From a virus, in IMG/VR virus record IMGVR_UViG_3300044302_002208, positions 1 to 30,852 of that record: a stretch of 30,852 nucleotides of DNA. One strand, given 5' to 3'. A model generated the notes under the pieces. The model saw only the letters and a list, made by a program, of their open reading frames with translations. It did not search any database and was not told the DNA's origin. Positions 10,701-18,721 of the stretch are shown here, one piece after another. Each line of letters begins with the position of its first letter. The first letter of the stretch is position 1. The position numbers and the translations under genes are program-made.

Positions 10701-13700
10701 ATTCTGTGGTGTTTAACAAAATCTAAGAAGTCTTTATCATTTTTAATTACAACAATATTCTGAGCTTTACCATCTACATTTTGCCTAGATAATATCTTTC
10801 TATTTAAAGAATCTATTTCATCCATTAAATATTTATTACTTTTTATTGCTTTAACTATTTCTTCATCAGACATACCTTTTTTCATAGCACCTGCCACAAT
10901 AGGCATAAATGGGTCGTGTGCCATTTGTGTTATTAAATAATCAATATACGCTTCTATATATTCATCTTTGACTTGAAAATCTTGAACTGTTGAAGCATAA
11001 ACATCATCTAGTACAGCAAAATCTTTTTCTCCTGTTTTATAAACATCTTCCCAATCTCCTCTGTCTTTTCTAAACACAGAAGTAAACTTAGGGTCTCTTT
11101 CATACAAGTCTCTAACTTCTGGTACACCAAATTCTGAGTTCCCTTCTGTAATAGCACCTAAAGATTTTCTAAACCTTAAAGGTAATTTAGATGATAAAGT
11201 TCCACCTTCTATTGGCTTAGTAACTCTAAATGGACCACGCAATGTAGTTAAAGGTTTTATATCTACACCTTTCCCTTCTAGAACTTTAAGCATTAAACCA
11301 TCTGGGTCATTCATTATCATCTTTAAATATTCTTGTGGGTTTCTAAAAATAGAAGCTAAACCTTTTGTAGATACTCTTAAACTACCATCCATTGTTATTT
11401 TAAGTGGGAATGCAATACGAGTAACAAGTTGTAATGGCATCCATACTCTTCGTATAAAACCAAACATTCCTCTTTCCATTGCAGATGGAATCTCCATAAC
11501 TAATTTTTTGTATAAAAAAGATTCATCTGGTAAATCTGAAAAAGCATCTTTAGTTATTTGACCTAATGGTGTTTCTGGGTCAAAGAAGTTACCTTTTACT
11601 CCTTTATCAGCTTCCGCTCTAATTTTTTTTATGCTTTCATCTACTTGATTAGAACCAACAAGTTTATTTCTAAGTCTTCTTCTTATGCCTGTATGTATTA
11701 ATGTAGCTCTTAAATCAGGAATATTTATAGTTAAATCCATAGCCTGTCCTGCCATACCTACTGCTTTTTGAGTAAAGTCTATTAACCCTTCTTCATTAGG
11801 TATTTGGTCAGCATATTGTGCTTTAGTAAAGGGGTCTACAAAATCATCCTCGTAATATTGTGTTTGTTGTTTTGGTCTATATGTTCTACCTTCATCTCCA
11901 AACCCTCTTACATCATCTAAATGTTTAGAGAAAAATTCTGTAATTTCCACATCTGATAAACCAAATGCAGCTTTTAATTGTATAGCTCCTTCTCTTAAAA
12001 TTAATTCATCATAAAAAATACTTTGAGCTAGTTTATAATTTTTATCTTGTACAGCAACATAGAACTTTTTAGATAAATCTTCTATAACTGCAGTTGGAAC
12101 ACTAAACAATCTTCCTGTTTTAATAAATGTATCTACTGACCTTGTTTGGTCTGTTAAATAAGCAAAAGGTCTAGAAGGTATCCTAACATCAGTGCCTAAG
12201 AAAACATCTTTTATACTAGATGTTGCAGTTCTTATTCTTCCTTTACTTTTAGTACCACCACCTCTAATGTAGTTTGCAGTAGTAGTATTACCTGACATTG
12301 TTTCTGCTATGTTGTCTAAAAAGTTATCGCTAAAAACTTTCGGTTGTAAATGAAAATCTTTAGCATTAGAACTCATTTTACCATTAACTCTTATATCAGA
12401 TATATAACCTTTTGTTAATGAATCTTTAATAATATTAAAATAACCTTGCGGATTATTTTTAGGGTTATCAACTATACGCCAGGCAACTTCTGGACTAAAT
12501 CCTCTTAATGTTAACTCACTAAACAATGGTGCATCTGCTTGTGCTAAGTCTGAAATTTTATCTGCAAGTATTCTTATAGCATCATCTTGTCCTTCTGCAA
12601 AAAACTCTGCTGCAGTACCACCTGCTTTTATATGTTCATCAAGTTGTTTGCCAACACCTGTTAACACTTCTTCACTAGCTACAGCTCTTCCTCCTACTCC
12701 TACACCCCTGGAAGCCATAATAAAAGGGTCTGTTTTAATCATTCCAATTAAGTTAGAACCAAATCCTATCCAAGCATTCCAACCGTGCTTAGGGTCAAAC
12801 TCCATATCACTTAATTGAGTTTGTTCTATTTCATCTATTTGTGCTTTTGCTTTTTCAAAATCTTCTTCGGTAATAGTTCCAAAGTTATATGCTTGTTCTA
12901 ATAAAAATAAATTAGCATCTGCTTCATCTTGTATTTCAGTACGTACTGCCATCTTTGGACTGTACTCTCCTGATAAAGAACCAGTAAGTGAATATCTAAC
13001 TAAGTCCCCAAAGTTAGATGCAATACTTGCTTTTTTAAAACCTTCTCTAGATTCTCTTGCTTCTTCTAAATATTGACCACGACCAAACCACGCTTCTATT
13101 CCTTCATCAACATTGCTACTAAGTAAATGATTAAATGTTTCAATATAAACATCAATAGATTCATTTAATGTAAGTTTTCTTTCTATACCACCTGTTTTTA
13201 TTTTTATTTGTTCAGATAATACATCTGGGAATGCTTCTTCAATAGCTTGTAAATCTGACTTCTGTAGCATTGGATTTCCTAAATCATCTACAAGATTTTT
13301 ACTTAATAAATAATTTCTTGCTCTATCTGAAATATAAGGAGTATAAGATGCAGATTCTTTATTTAATATATTATCTATAAGACTTTGTGTCATCCTGTCA
13401 TTATTTATTGAAAATGATTTAAACCCTGCAGCAAATGATTTTAATTTAATAGCTAAAGGTACTTCGTTGTTTTCTGTTTCTTTATCTCCTACATACCTAG
13501 CAAAATCTTTATCTATATCTAAACCTTTACTTTTTGCCCATTCTGCTTGATATGCTTTTTGTTCTAATCCAATAGTGTTAACTAAATATGTGCTACCTGC
13601 TTCAAACAATGAATTAAGTGTAAGTATAGCTGCGTTAATAAAAGCAGCTTTTTTTACATCAGCTTCGCCAAATAAGTTATATTGATTTTCTTTATTAAAT

Positions 13701-14041
13701 GTTTTGTAGTTATTATAAGAATCTTTTATTTCTTCCCAAAACTTTTTAGAAAGTTCTACAACAGGAGAATCTCCTGAAACAGAATAATTATATGTTTGTG
13801 GTCTTGTAGTTGTCCATAAATCGTTATATTGTTTAGGAGTAATATTCATAGAAGCTGAAGCTATAGCTAAATCTTCTGATTCAAATGGATTCATAGATAT
13901 AAACTTTGAGGTTTTTTCTCCTAAATCATTTATGCCTTCATCTCCTAATTGTTGTTTAGTTAATTCAGATGATTTAATTTTTGCTTCGTTATAGTGGAAG
14001 TCTTCTAATTTTTCTTCTCCCCAATTCAAATAGTAAGACAT
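7772..14041 (-). CDS. Giant virion protein (2089 aa), possibly ejected with the genome
   Basis: One uninterrupted frame fills over 6 kb. It is largely helical and hydrophilic, with a hydrophobic, glycine/proline-rich stretch near residues 1605-1633 (ALGVAGGGLFPPLGPVVAIP) that could be membrane-active. Near residues 855-900 is a segment with a W-x-P-L-Q-L pattern (RRVWMPLQLVTRIAFPLKI) that resembles segments I associate with very long 'polyvalent' or MuF-linked phage proteins; this is a weak resemblance. I do not see polymerase motifs such as those of the N4 virion RNA polymerase, and its composition is not the repetitive coiled coil of a tape measure. Size, location and the nearby transglycosylase suggest a T7 gp16-like internal protein by analogy only. 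Confidence 0.6.
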   Translation of the reverse strand: MSYYLNWGEEKLEDFHYNEAKIKSSELTKQQLGDEGINDLGEKTSKFISMNPFESEDLAIASASMNITPKQYNDLWTTTRPQTYNYSVSGDSPVVELSKKFWEEIKDSYNNYKTFNKENQYNLFGEADVKKAAFINAAILTLNSLFEAGSTYLVNTIGLEQKAYQAEWAKSKGLDIDKDFARYVGDKETENNEVPLAIKLKSFAAGFKSFSINNDRMTQSLIDNILNKESASYTPYISDRARNYLLSKNLVDDLGNPMLQKSDLQAIEEAFPDVLSEQIKIKTGGIERKLTLNESIDVYIETFNHLLSSNVDEGIEAWFGRGQYLEEARESREGFKKASIASNFGDLVRYSLTGSLSGEYSPKMAVRTEIQDEADANLFLLEQAYNFGTITEEDFEKAKAQIDEIEQTQLSDMEFDPKHGWNAWIGFGSNLIGMIKTDPFIMASRGVGVGGRAVASEEVLTGVGKQLDEHIKAGGTAAEFFAEGQDDAIRILADKISDLAQADAPLFSELTLRGFSPEVAWRIVDNPKNNPQGYFNIIKDSLTKGYISDIRVNGKMSSNAKDFHLQPKVFSDNFLDNIAETMSGNTTTANYIRGGGTKSKGRIRTATSSIKDVFLGTDVRIPSRPFAYLTDQTRSVDTFIKTGRLFSVPTAVIEDLSKKFYVAVQDKNYKLAQSIFYDELILREGAIQLKAAFGLSDVEITEFFSKHLDDVRGFGDEGRTYRPKQQTQYYEDDFVDPFTKAQYADQIPNEEGLIDFTQKAVGMAGQAMDLTINIPDLRATLIHTGIRRRLRNKLVGSNQVDESIKKIRAEADKGVKGNFFDPETPLGQITKDAFSDLPDESFLYKKLVMEIPSAMERGMFGFIRRVWMPLQLVTRIAFPLKITMDGSLRVSTKGLASIFRNPQEYLKMIMNDPDGLMLKVLEGKGVDIKPLTTLRGPFRVTKPIEGGTLSSKLPLRFRKSLGAITEGNSEFGVPEVRDLYERDPKFTSVFRKDRGDWEDVYKTGEKDFAVLDDVYASTVQDFQVKDEYIEAYIDYLITQMAHDPFMPIVAGAMKKGMSDEEIVKAIKSNKYLMDEIDSLNRKILSRQNVDGKAQNIVVIKNDKDFLDFVKHHRMSINNFTGADNGLIEVIASGRVGKIDVRDFEVLRTMNTQSIKKQLTRLINRNIDNLPASVPGVKKPDTKGFIERYQALTDALFFTVGQAEASLVRIPTFKQAYLHYIDANMAFAQRNALADMLKNHYDPNVPVNLSDDLVRKAKRLLEDKRLDQEEIDSVMSKIVKQSVSKTDDGITVVSYSSDGIYTPRALGGMKDNQLEFNVNIQNAERKAYITDKEIANIRLGDDNTKIGTYYSNLRKEEVVLNGSLLPEQKSTLRRTLIDFFGPDTNKDANAIVDSFEKYLKEVNSTPSVKELRKELKLGNIKYEEVVNIAQRGGLHSFLDEKTGKFIINNPKNSPIVQELTEIDYHTMLDRADVRSDITRNMTYDDLDRRASEAAFEIHNRLLYNLLERGYVAEAYRLGLPFFEAYREVLGRWFQLGTTNTRATAQVAFAYRKGLEENLIYEDKFGEQYLIIPVGGTALENYVKSGGEGVWTDDIGIEESGIILKRSFPLSALGVAGGGLFPPLGPVVAIPVGLLTADNPEARRTLERTIFQFGLPFEGGAGDLKSFVGEVLMEETLPATGKNILNSVASKLGFSGLDEDLYSLATTQGTQIASILFPDEVQDSEFLFDKAAIIRDNIYQLKAWDRNINPLVPRMNVLYRADLEDSTFLEWYGKEGEDSGLVWNSFVELSVIHSFWRDIKIEYAKTMGVKEADFQATKDIVRFLGLDKYSLEDSFTSASMQLKGKSISESGKLPMTKPEYDFYLDNQDLYEDYGGNVLYFFDGLGEGEIDYSAYGALKGLGMVTPLTKEEFYYRSATYAASIVERAAKAEKVRKFEEAGLGQQAIKAELAKVDIVLAKLFPLAYGDPVTKAEELAKLPGYQLPKGADYSFNAELITKAANDPRFSEFAITPVIKEYTDYRTEVLKGVQLANKMVTKEDAAYWVATNDSAKAQAVRELLFKKASELIVKDPMFGVVFEEVFYNEVVKFGVEN

Positions 14042-14343
14042 TAGAATCTACTTAATAACTGTGGAAATTTCTCCAATAGAACTGTTTTTAAAGTTTCTAT
14101 ATCATCGGCAGCAGAAATCATAGGAGTACTTTCTCCTAATGTATTACCTGCTTCTTGTGGTTTTTGTGTAGGTGTACCAAAGACATCCTGCATAGGAACA
14201 GCTTGAGGTGATTGAACAGGAGCTTGAGTTTGTACAGCAAGTGGTGTTTCAACAGCGTCCACTTGTTCTTGTAACATTTGTGTTTGTCCTGTTGGGTCTC
14301 CTTCTGCTCTTGTAGGAACTTGTATTTTTTTCTTTCTTACCAT
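14041..14343 (-). CDS. Small Q/P-rich protein of unknown function (100 aa)
   Basis: It starts with a basic patch (MVRKKKIQVP), continues with a low-complexity middle rich in Q, P, T and V (residues 15-75), and ends with a short predicted helix (IETLKTVLLEKFPQLLSRF). Its ATG lies inside the stop region of the 72-aa gene upstream (7-base overlap), and its stop abuts the giant gene. A disordered connector with a C-terminal docking helix is compatible with an assembly or packaging role, but there is no direct evidence. Confidence 0.5.
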   Translation of the reverse strand: MVRKKKIQVPTRAEGDPTGQTQMLQEQVDAVETPLAVQTQAPVQSPQAVPMQDVFGTPTQKPQEAGNTLGESTPMISAADDIETLKTVLLEKFPQLLSRF

Positions 14344-14555
14344 AAATTATCGTCTTCTATTTCTACTTCAAATCCCATGTTGAGATGCAACCATATTCCA
14401 GGTAAAGGTGTAGGCATTAAAATATTTCCTAAAGGAACTTCTGTTATTTTTACTTCATCTATATTTGGTAAACGAGCATCATAATTTAAATTCCAATCTT
14501 CTGAATTTATTATATCGTAAAACTTTTTTCTTAATTCTTGTTCTGGGTTAGACAA
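14337..14555 (-). CDS. Small protein after the portal gene (72 aa, TTG start)
   Basis: The family is not recognised. A longer version starting at an ATG at 14582 is open but has no ribosome site. The sequence AAGGAGG followed five bases later by TTG at 14555 is a textbook start, and it lies inside the portal stop region (GTTGTCTAA), so I prefer the TTG. The protein begins LSNPEQELRKKFYDI (first residue read as Met) and contains a proline-rich PLGNILMPTPLPGIW segment near the middle. Position next to the portal suggests a head-completion or connector role; this is inference only. Confidence 0.6.
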   Translation of the reverse strand: MSNPEQELRKKFYDIINSEDWNLNYDARLPNIDEVKITEVPLGNILMPTPLPGIWLHLNMGFEVEIEDDNLW

Positions 14556-16305
14556 CTGGTCCTCCTTCTTGAGGTGGTCCACCTGCTAAACCTGCTAATA
14601 CAGATGCTATATCTGTTGGTCCTTGAGGAACTGGTGCTTGTGGTCCACCAATAACAGCTTCTTCTTCAGGCGTTGTTTCTTCTTCGGCTGTATAAAATTT
14701 ATCAAGTATCTTTGTCATCTGAGCAGGATTCTTTCGTATCTCTGCTGCAGCCATAGTAGCTTTTGGATTTCCTTGTGCTGCTTGGGCCATTAATGATTCA
14801 AACAATACACCTTCTGCTTTTTCAGCATTAATTCTATTTTGTATGTTTGTAATATTATCTAACCCATCTAGGTTTTCTTGTAAGGTTTGTGTATCAATAA
14901 TACCTTGCTGTTTTAATTGCAACCCAGTGATGACCTTTTGTGGTTCATCAAATCCTGCCATTACTCCGTATACTCTTCTAGTCTTATACATTTCTGATAT
15001 ATCAGACTTTGGTGTATATGATTCTTTATAAGCGGTACCTTTATGCATTCCTGCTATTGGCTTTCTCTTATTAGGAAACATAACCTCATCGTATTCAAGT
15101 CTTTTAGCATCTACTTCTTGCAATGCATCTCGTAATACCTGTTGGTATTCTCTTACATGCATAGATGCAGATTGACCTAGTTCCTCTAATCCTCTACCAG
15201 TAACAAAACTGTTAGGAGATTGTCCATCATCAGAAACAGGATAGGCAGAACCTAAGCGTAGGTGTCTTTCCAATCTATCAACTTGTTGAAACAATTGATA
15301 TGGAAGATTATTAACTGGTTTAGAAACAGACGAACCTGGAGCTAAATAATTAACAGCAAATCTACCTTTACGATATTTTCCTGATTCTATTTCTCCTGTT
15401 ATGTTTGTTTCAGTAAACACTGCGTCTTCCATAGCAATGGTTCCTAGAATATTTATTTTAGCCATATTGGCCATAAGGCCTATAACGTGTTGAAACTGAC
15501 TTTGCATTTGGTCAAAAGAATATCTTTTAGCTACTACAAACATTGGGCCACTTAATAATGGATTAGGAATGTAATCTATAATTGTTCTAGTATCTGGAAG
15601 AAATACGTATGTTCCTTCTTCATCCATGTATTCAACTACAACTTTTCCATCTCCATTTTGATTAGCCCAACTTCCTTGACTAGGCCCTAAAGTCAAATAA
15701 GATACGTTGTTTTCAGTAGCTTTATCACTACCCATTATCTTTGCTTTATGTTGTGGGTATTCTTTAACTAATGAAGAAATTGGAACTCTACTAATAATTG
15801 CTAAATCTTCTGGTTGTTGGTCATTACCAAATGGTCCAGGGTAACAAGTAAATGGGTCTTTTAATTCAGCTTGAGGATAAGAGTTTCCATTTCTATCTTT
15901 TTTAGATGTAATACACCAAACAACAAAACCATATCCAGGAAGCCACCTACCTACTTGTGGTAATTGTAAATTTAATTTTTGCATATCATCGTAAGCACCA
16001 ACGATACGTTCTAGTTTTTCAGATTTCTTTTTTGCTCTTTCTGAATCTTTAGCATTAATAACATCAACTTTTAAATCTGGAGTTCTTCCTAATTTTTGTG
16101 CAAATCTTTCAAGAGCTGATAAAAACATATTAGGTGCAGGTAGTTCATGAAAATCTAAATTTGTTTTATTTCCAAGTAATGCTTTAACTGCATTTTGTCC
16201 ACCATTTAAAATATCTCGTATTCTTGCTCTATCTATTAAACCGTCTTGGTTTATACCTCTTAGGTAATCTATTCTGTCATATAGTTCGTCTTTAGACTTT
16301 ACCAT
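14548..16305 (-). CDS. Portal protein
   Basis: This 585-residue protein lies directly after the large terminase (7-base overlap), the usual place for a portal. The sequence fits SPP1/gp6-like portals: an N-terminal helical segment, a long alpha/beta body containing KDPFTCYPGPFGND and EEGTYVFLPDTRTI, the helical region around EQVDRLERHLRLGSAYPVSDDG, and a C-terminal acidic/P-rich tail (EEETTPEEEAVIGG). The portal forms a 12-mer ring at one capsid vertex through which DNA is packed and released. Identification combines synteny, length and general pattern; no single short motif is diagnostic. Confidence 0.8.
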   Translation of the reverse strand: MVKSKDELYDRIDYLRGINQDGLIDRARIRDILNGGQNAVKALLGNKTNLDFHELPAPNMFLSALERFAQKLGRTPDLKVDVINAKDSERAKKKSEKLERIVGAYDDMQKLNLQLPQVGRWLPGYGFVVWCITSKKDRNGNSYPQAELKDPFTCYPGPFGNDQQPEDLAIISRVPISSLVKEYPQHKAKIMGSDKATENNVSYLTLGPSQGSWANQNGDGKVVVEYMDEEGTYVFLPDTRTIIDYIPNPLLSGPMFVVAKRYSFDQMQSQFQHVIGLMANMAKINILGTIAMEDAVFTETNITGEIESGKYRKGRFAVNYLAPGSSVSKPVNNLPYQLFQQVDRLERHLRLGSAYPVSDDGQSPNSFVTGRGLEELGQSASMHVREYQQVLRDALQEVDAKRLEYDEVMFPNKRKPIAGMHKGTAYKESYTPKSDISEMYKTRRVYGVMAGFDEPQKVITGLQLKQQGIIDTQTLQENLDGLDNITNIQNRINAEKAEGVLFESLMAQAAQGNPKATMAAAEIRKNPAQMTKILDKFYTAEEETTPEEEAVIGGPQAPVPQGPTDIASVLAGLAGGPPQEGGPVV

Positions 16306-18248
16306 TCTTTAGTCCATATTCCTTCATCAAAATCGCTTGTTTCGTAACTAGAAAAACTAGGTTCATAATCTGTAGCTAGTTCTGCTAATCGTTCTTTTTG
16401 CATACGTCTAATTGCTCTCATTGGAAACCAACTAGCCATAACTATGTCAGTCTTTGTACCTACTGTCTTGCTTTTGTTTTTAGCTGAACTAAAATACACT
16501 AACTGACTTGTATATAAGTTTACCTTTTCTTGAGCTTCAAAACCCATATATGGTAAATTTATTATCTTTTCTTGAAACGCAGGTCTTAAAGCTGTAACAC
16601 CATAAACAGGGTCAAACTTATTAGAATACGTTTCATGTCCCTCTAAAAATATACCATGTCTTGACGCAAAATCACGTATAGATTTATCTTGTCTTATAGC
16701 TTTTTGAAAACCGTTCTCCTCAATTACCCAGTGACTACAATTATATTTTTGCCACCAATCTTTAATTACATTCAGTGCTTCTGGAATACCTCCACCTAGA
16801 TTGTTGTGCATATCTACCATGTACATAATTCCGTCTCCAGGTCCGTAAGCCCAAAGAAAAGCAGCTTGATAACCAGTCGAGGCAGGGTCAAGTCCTGCAA
16901 TAAGACGTGTGCCTTTAGGTATCTGCCCTATATCCCTCTTCTGGTCTCGACATTCTTCTATTTCATCTCTACTAAATAAAGCTAGTCCTTCTGGCATAGC
17001 TACATTAAGATAAACCATTTCATAAATTGCTCTACCTCCTGTAGTTTCTGCTGCTCTTTTTCTATCCATTAACCATTTGTATGTTCTCTTAGAACCCCAC
17101 AACATACACTTGTTATGGTCATTTTCGTTCCAGTCAGTTTTTACACATGCTGAATCGTGTGCTTCTTCTACAGTTGTAGTCCAGGATTCGTTTTCTAAAA
17201 GATGTGAATATATATCGTCATAGTGCTGTCTAGAACCTATAACAACCATAGCTGTATGTTCCTCTTTTCTAGATGATAAAGTTGTAGTCCACCAGTTTCT
17301 TGTATTTTCTCTAGAGGCAGGTTGCATAGTTGAACTGTGGTCTTCAATGTCATCTGCAATAATTATGTCACAGTCTCTTGATAGAATCTTACCACCACGT
17401 CCTATACCTACCATTGTTGGACTTTTGATTCCAGTAACTGTTCTAGTACCTACAGTAAATCCACTTTGAGACCAGGACTTAGCTGATTTAGTTTTAGGTT
17501 TAAATTTTTCTCCTGGTCCACATATCTCTTCTATTAATAATTCATTAAATTCAAGTTGGTCTAAAACAGAACCTATAGCGTTCTTAGCAATATCTTCGTT
17601 TCCACCTACCCATAAAATTCTAATATTTGGATTGTTGCATATAAGCCATATTACAAAATGAATTAATAAATCTGTTTTGCCATGACGAGGTGGAGATAAT
17701 ATCATGTGTTGATTTCCACTTTCTATAGTTTCCATAATTTGTTCTATCCATTTTTTGTGGAATGCAGGGGTCTCATACGGTATACCTTGTTCTGTTCTAA
17801 AATATCTTTCTCTAAAAGATTCAAAGTCTTGTAATGTTTTTTCAGCAACTTGAGGAAGTTTCCAATTTTCTTTATCTTTCTCTATTGATAAATCTTCCAT
17901 ATATGCCTGGTAGGCCATAGAGACAGCAGCATCTGTTGTGCCTAATATTTTAGCTACACCAGTAATAGTATTTTTCTTTTCAAAAATCTCTAGTGCAAGT
18001 CCAGATTCTCTAATATCGTCATAGACCTGTCCACGTCTAGCTGAAACATTTTTTTTCTGACTAGGAATATCTAGGACATCATCTTCTTGAGTCCATTCTA
18101 CTCCTGCTTTTTTAGCACGTTTCTTTTGTTGGGCAATCCTGTTGGAACATCTATCACTACAAAATTTAGACCTACCTTTAGGTAGTGGTCTATGGCATCC
18201 TGCAGCGTAACATAGTTTTCTATCCTTTACCTGCTTGTCGTTTACCAT
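16299..18248 (-). CDS. terL: Terminase large subunit with N-terminal zinc finger and helix-turn-helix
   Basis: The ATPase and nuclease of DNA packaging. The Walker A is SPPRHGKT (residues 185-192) and the Walker B is DIIIADDIED (294-303). The RNase H-like nuclease has GLDPAST with D454, VIEENGFQ with E510/E511, and KTDIVMASW with D601. Unusually, residues 13-34 hold C-x4-C-x11-C-x3-C with an FCSDRC core (a zinc finger), and residues 89-118 look like a helix-turn-helix (ITGVAKILGTTDAAVSMAYQAY). No separate small terminase gene is seen, so this N-terminal part may do the DNA recognition. The ATG at 18248 has an AAGGA 11 bases upstream. Length (649 aa) is longer than typical TerL by about this extension. 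Confidence 0.95.
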   Translation of the reverse strand: MVNDKQVKDRKLCYAAGCHRPLPKGRSKFCSDRCSNRIAQQKKRAKKAGVEWTQEDDVLDIPSQKKNVSARRGQVYDDIRESGLALEIFEKKNTITGVAKILGTTDAAVSMAYQAYMEDLSIEKDKENWKLPQVAEKTLQDFESFRERYFRTEQGIPYETPAFHKKWIEQIMETIESGNQHMILSPPRHGKTDLLIHFVIWLICNNPNIRILWVGGNEDIAKNAIGSVLDQLEFNELLIEEICGPGEKFKPKTKSAKSWSQSGFTVGTRTVTGIKSPTMVGIGRGGKILSRDCDIIIADDIEDHSSTMQPASRENTRNWWTTTLSSRKEEHTAMVVIGSRQHYDDIYSHLLENESWTTTVEEAHDSACVKTDWNENDHNKCMLWGSKRTYKWLMDRKRAAETTGGRAIYEMVYLNVAMPEGLALFSRDEIEECRDQKRDIGQIPKGTRLIAGLDPASTGYQAAFLWAYGPGDGIMYMVDMHNNLGGGIPEALNVIKDWWQKYNCSHWVIEENGFQKAIRQDKSIRDFASRHGIFLEGHETYSNKFDPVYGVTALRPAFQEKIINLPYMGFEAQEKVNLYTSQLVYFSSAKNKSKTVGTKTDIVMASWFPMRAIRRMQKERLAELATDYEPSFSSYETSDFDEGIWTKEW

Positions 18249-18333
18249 AGTGTTTACAATCCTTACTTTTACATTGTAATACGTTTTTTATAAAATGTAG
18301 CGGCTGTCCACAAGACGGACATTCAATTTTCAA
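18220..18333 (-). CDS. Tiny zinc-ribbon protein (37 aa) ahead of the terminase
   Basis: From TTG at 18333 the frame encodes 37 residues with a clear four-cysteine pattern, ECPSCGQ (C5, C8) and QCKSKDCKHYG (C21, C26), typical of a small zinc ribbon. The TTG overlaps the stop of the upstream 21-aa ORF (TTGA) and its end overlaps the terminase start by 29 bases. The cysteine spacing is unlikely by chance in such a short frame. Whether it is translated separately, or feeds translation into the terminase, cannot be told from the sequence. Function is unknown; a DNA- or protein-binding packaging accessory is possible. Confidence 0.55.
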   Translation of the reverse strand: MKIECPSCGQPLHFIKNVLQCKSKDCKHYGKRQAGKG

Positions 18334-18395
18334 GAAGTTTTCTTAATCCTCTTAGACGAATATCTTTTCTTCTTGCCTTTTTTTGTGTAGGGCAT
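18330..18395 (-). CDS. Tiny basic ORF (21 aa), first gene of the structural operon
   Basis: ATG at 18395 encodes MPYTKKGKKKRYSSKRIKKT plus one more residue, with about half the residues Lys or Arg. A GGAG ribosome site lies six to seven bases upstream. It is the first frame after the promoter at 18423-18431 and its stop overlaps the TTG of the zinc-ribbon ORF, so it may be a real nucleic-acid-binding peptide or a leader that couples translation. At this length coding status is uncertain. Confidence 0.4.
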   Translation of the reverse strand: MPYTKKGKKKRYSSKRIKKTS

Positions 18396-18422
18396 TTTAA
18401 CTCCAATTTGTCAATATTGATA

Positions 18423-18431
18423 ATTATATCA
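18423..18431 (-). promoter_or_regulatory. Extended -10 promoter of the structural operon
   Basis: The minus strand reads TGATATAAT inside CTTATGATATAATTAT. It shares TTATGATATAAT exactly with the site at 1554-1562, and both are followed by AT-rich sequence. No TTGACA-like -35 is present. It lies about 30 bases upstream of the 21-aa ORF and about 175 bases upstream of the terminase, facing leftward, so it would start the long virion transcript. Confidence 0.65.
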
Positions 18432-18465
18432 TAAGTGTGTAAAAAAAATTTTTTATTTAGAGAAG

Positions 18466-18570
18466 GTAGGAAGGTACTTTAACTTTCAATTTAATAAATC
18501 AAATATCATGTTTAAGTACCCTTGGTCTAAGACACCCTACCTCTTTTTTAAATCAGTTGCCTGATTTAAA
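18466..18570. repeat. Nested and perfect inverted repeats upstream of the structural operon
   Basis: TTTAAATCAG (18547-18556) and CTGATTTAAA (18561-18570) form a perfect 10-bp inverted repeat around TTGC. Just left of it, a GGTAGG/CCTACC pair encloses a GGTACTT/AAGTACC pair (roughly 18466-18543), again nested. Neither strand has a U-run after the stems, so these are not intrinsic terminators. They are candidates for operators or for cruciform/origin structure controlling the divergent promoters. Confidence 0.5.
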
Positions 18571-18656
18571 TATTGTTACATAATCAAAGGGAATTAAATA
18601 TGAATAATTTATTATACTATAAATTCTAAATATTCAAGTATTGTTTACAGAAACCT

Positions 18657-18721
18657 GAGGGTTACGCCTATGAGGTATTCCAGGCGAAAGGAGGAAACTC
18701 CTGAAAAAAAACGCAACCCTC
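18657..18721 (+). ncRNA. Putative structured RNA: three-way junction with GAAA tetraloop
   Basis: GAGGGTT (18657-18663) pairs with AACCCTC (18715-18721), closing a junction with two hairpins: CGCCT/AGGCG (18665-18669 with 18682-18686) and AGGAG-GAAA-CTCCT (18689-18702). The GNRA-type loop occurs on the plus strand, which suggests that this strand is the RNA. CTTTTCT follows the closing stem. A TATACT box at 18613-18618 could be its promoter. I cannot match it to a named riboswitch or ribozyme from memory. It could be part of a larger RNA spanning to about 18880. Confidence 0.5.

Noticed and set aside
7772-14041. N4-like virion RNA polymerase
   Set aside because: Size and location tempt, but I could not find the T-x-x-G-R or R-x3-K-x7-YG motifs expected for that enzyme.
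18657-18721. Hammerhead ribozyme or a common riboswitch
   Set aside because: No CUGAUGA core, and the junction sequence does not match the purine, c-di-GMP, THF or SAM classes as I remember them.
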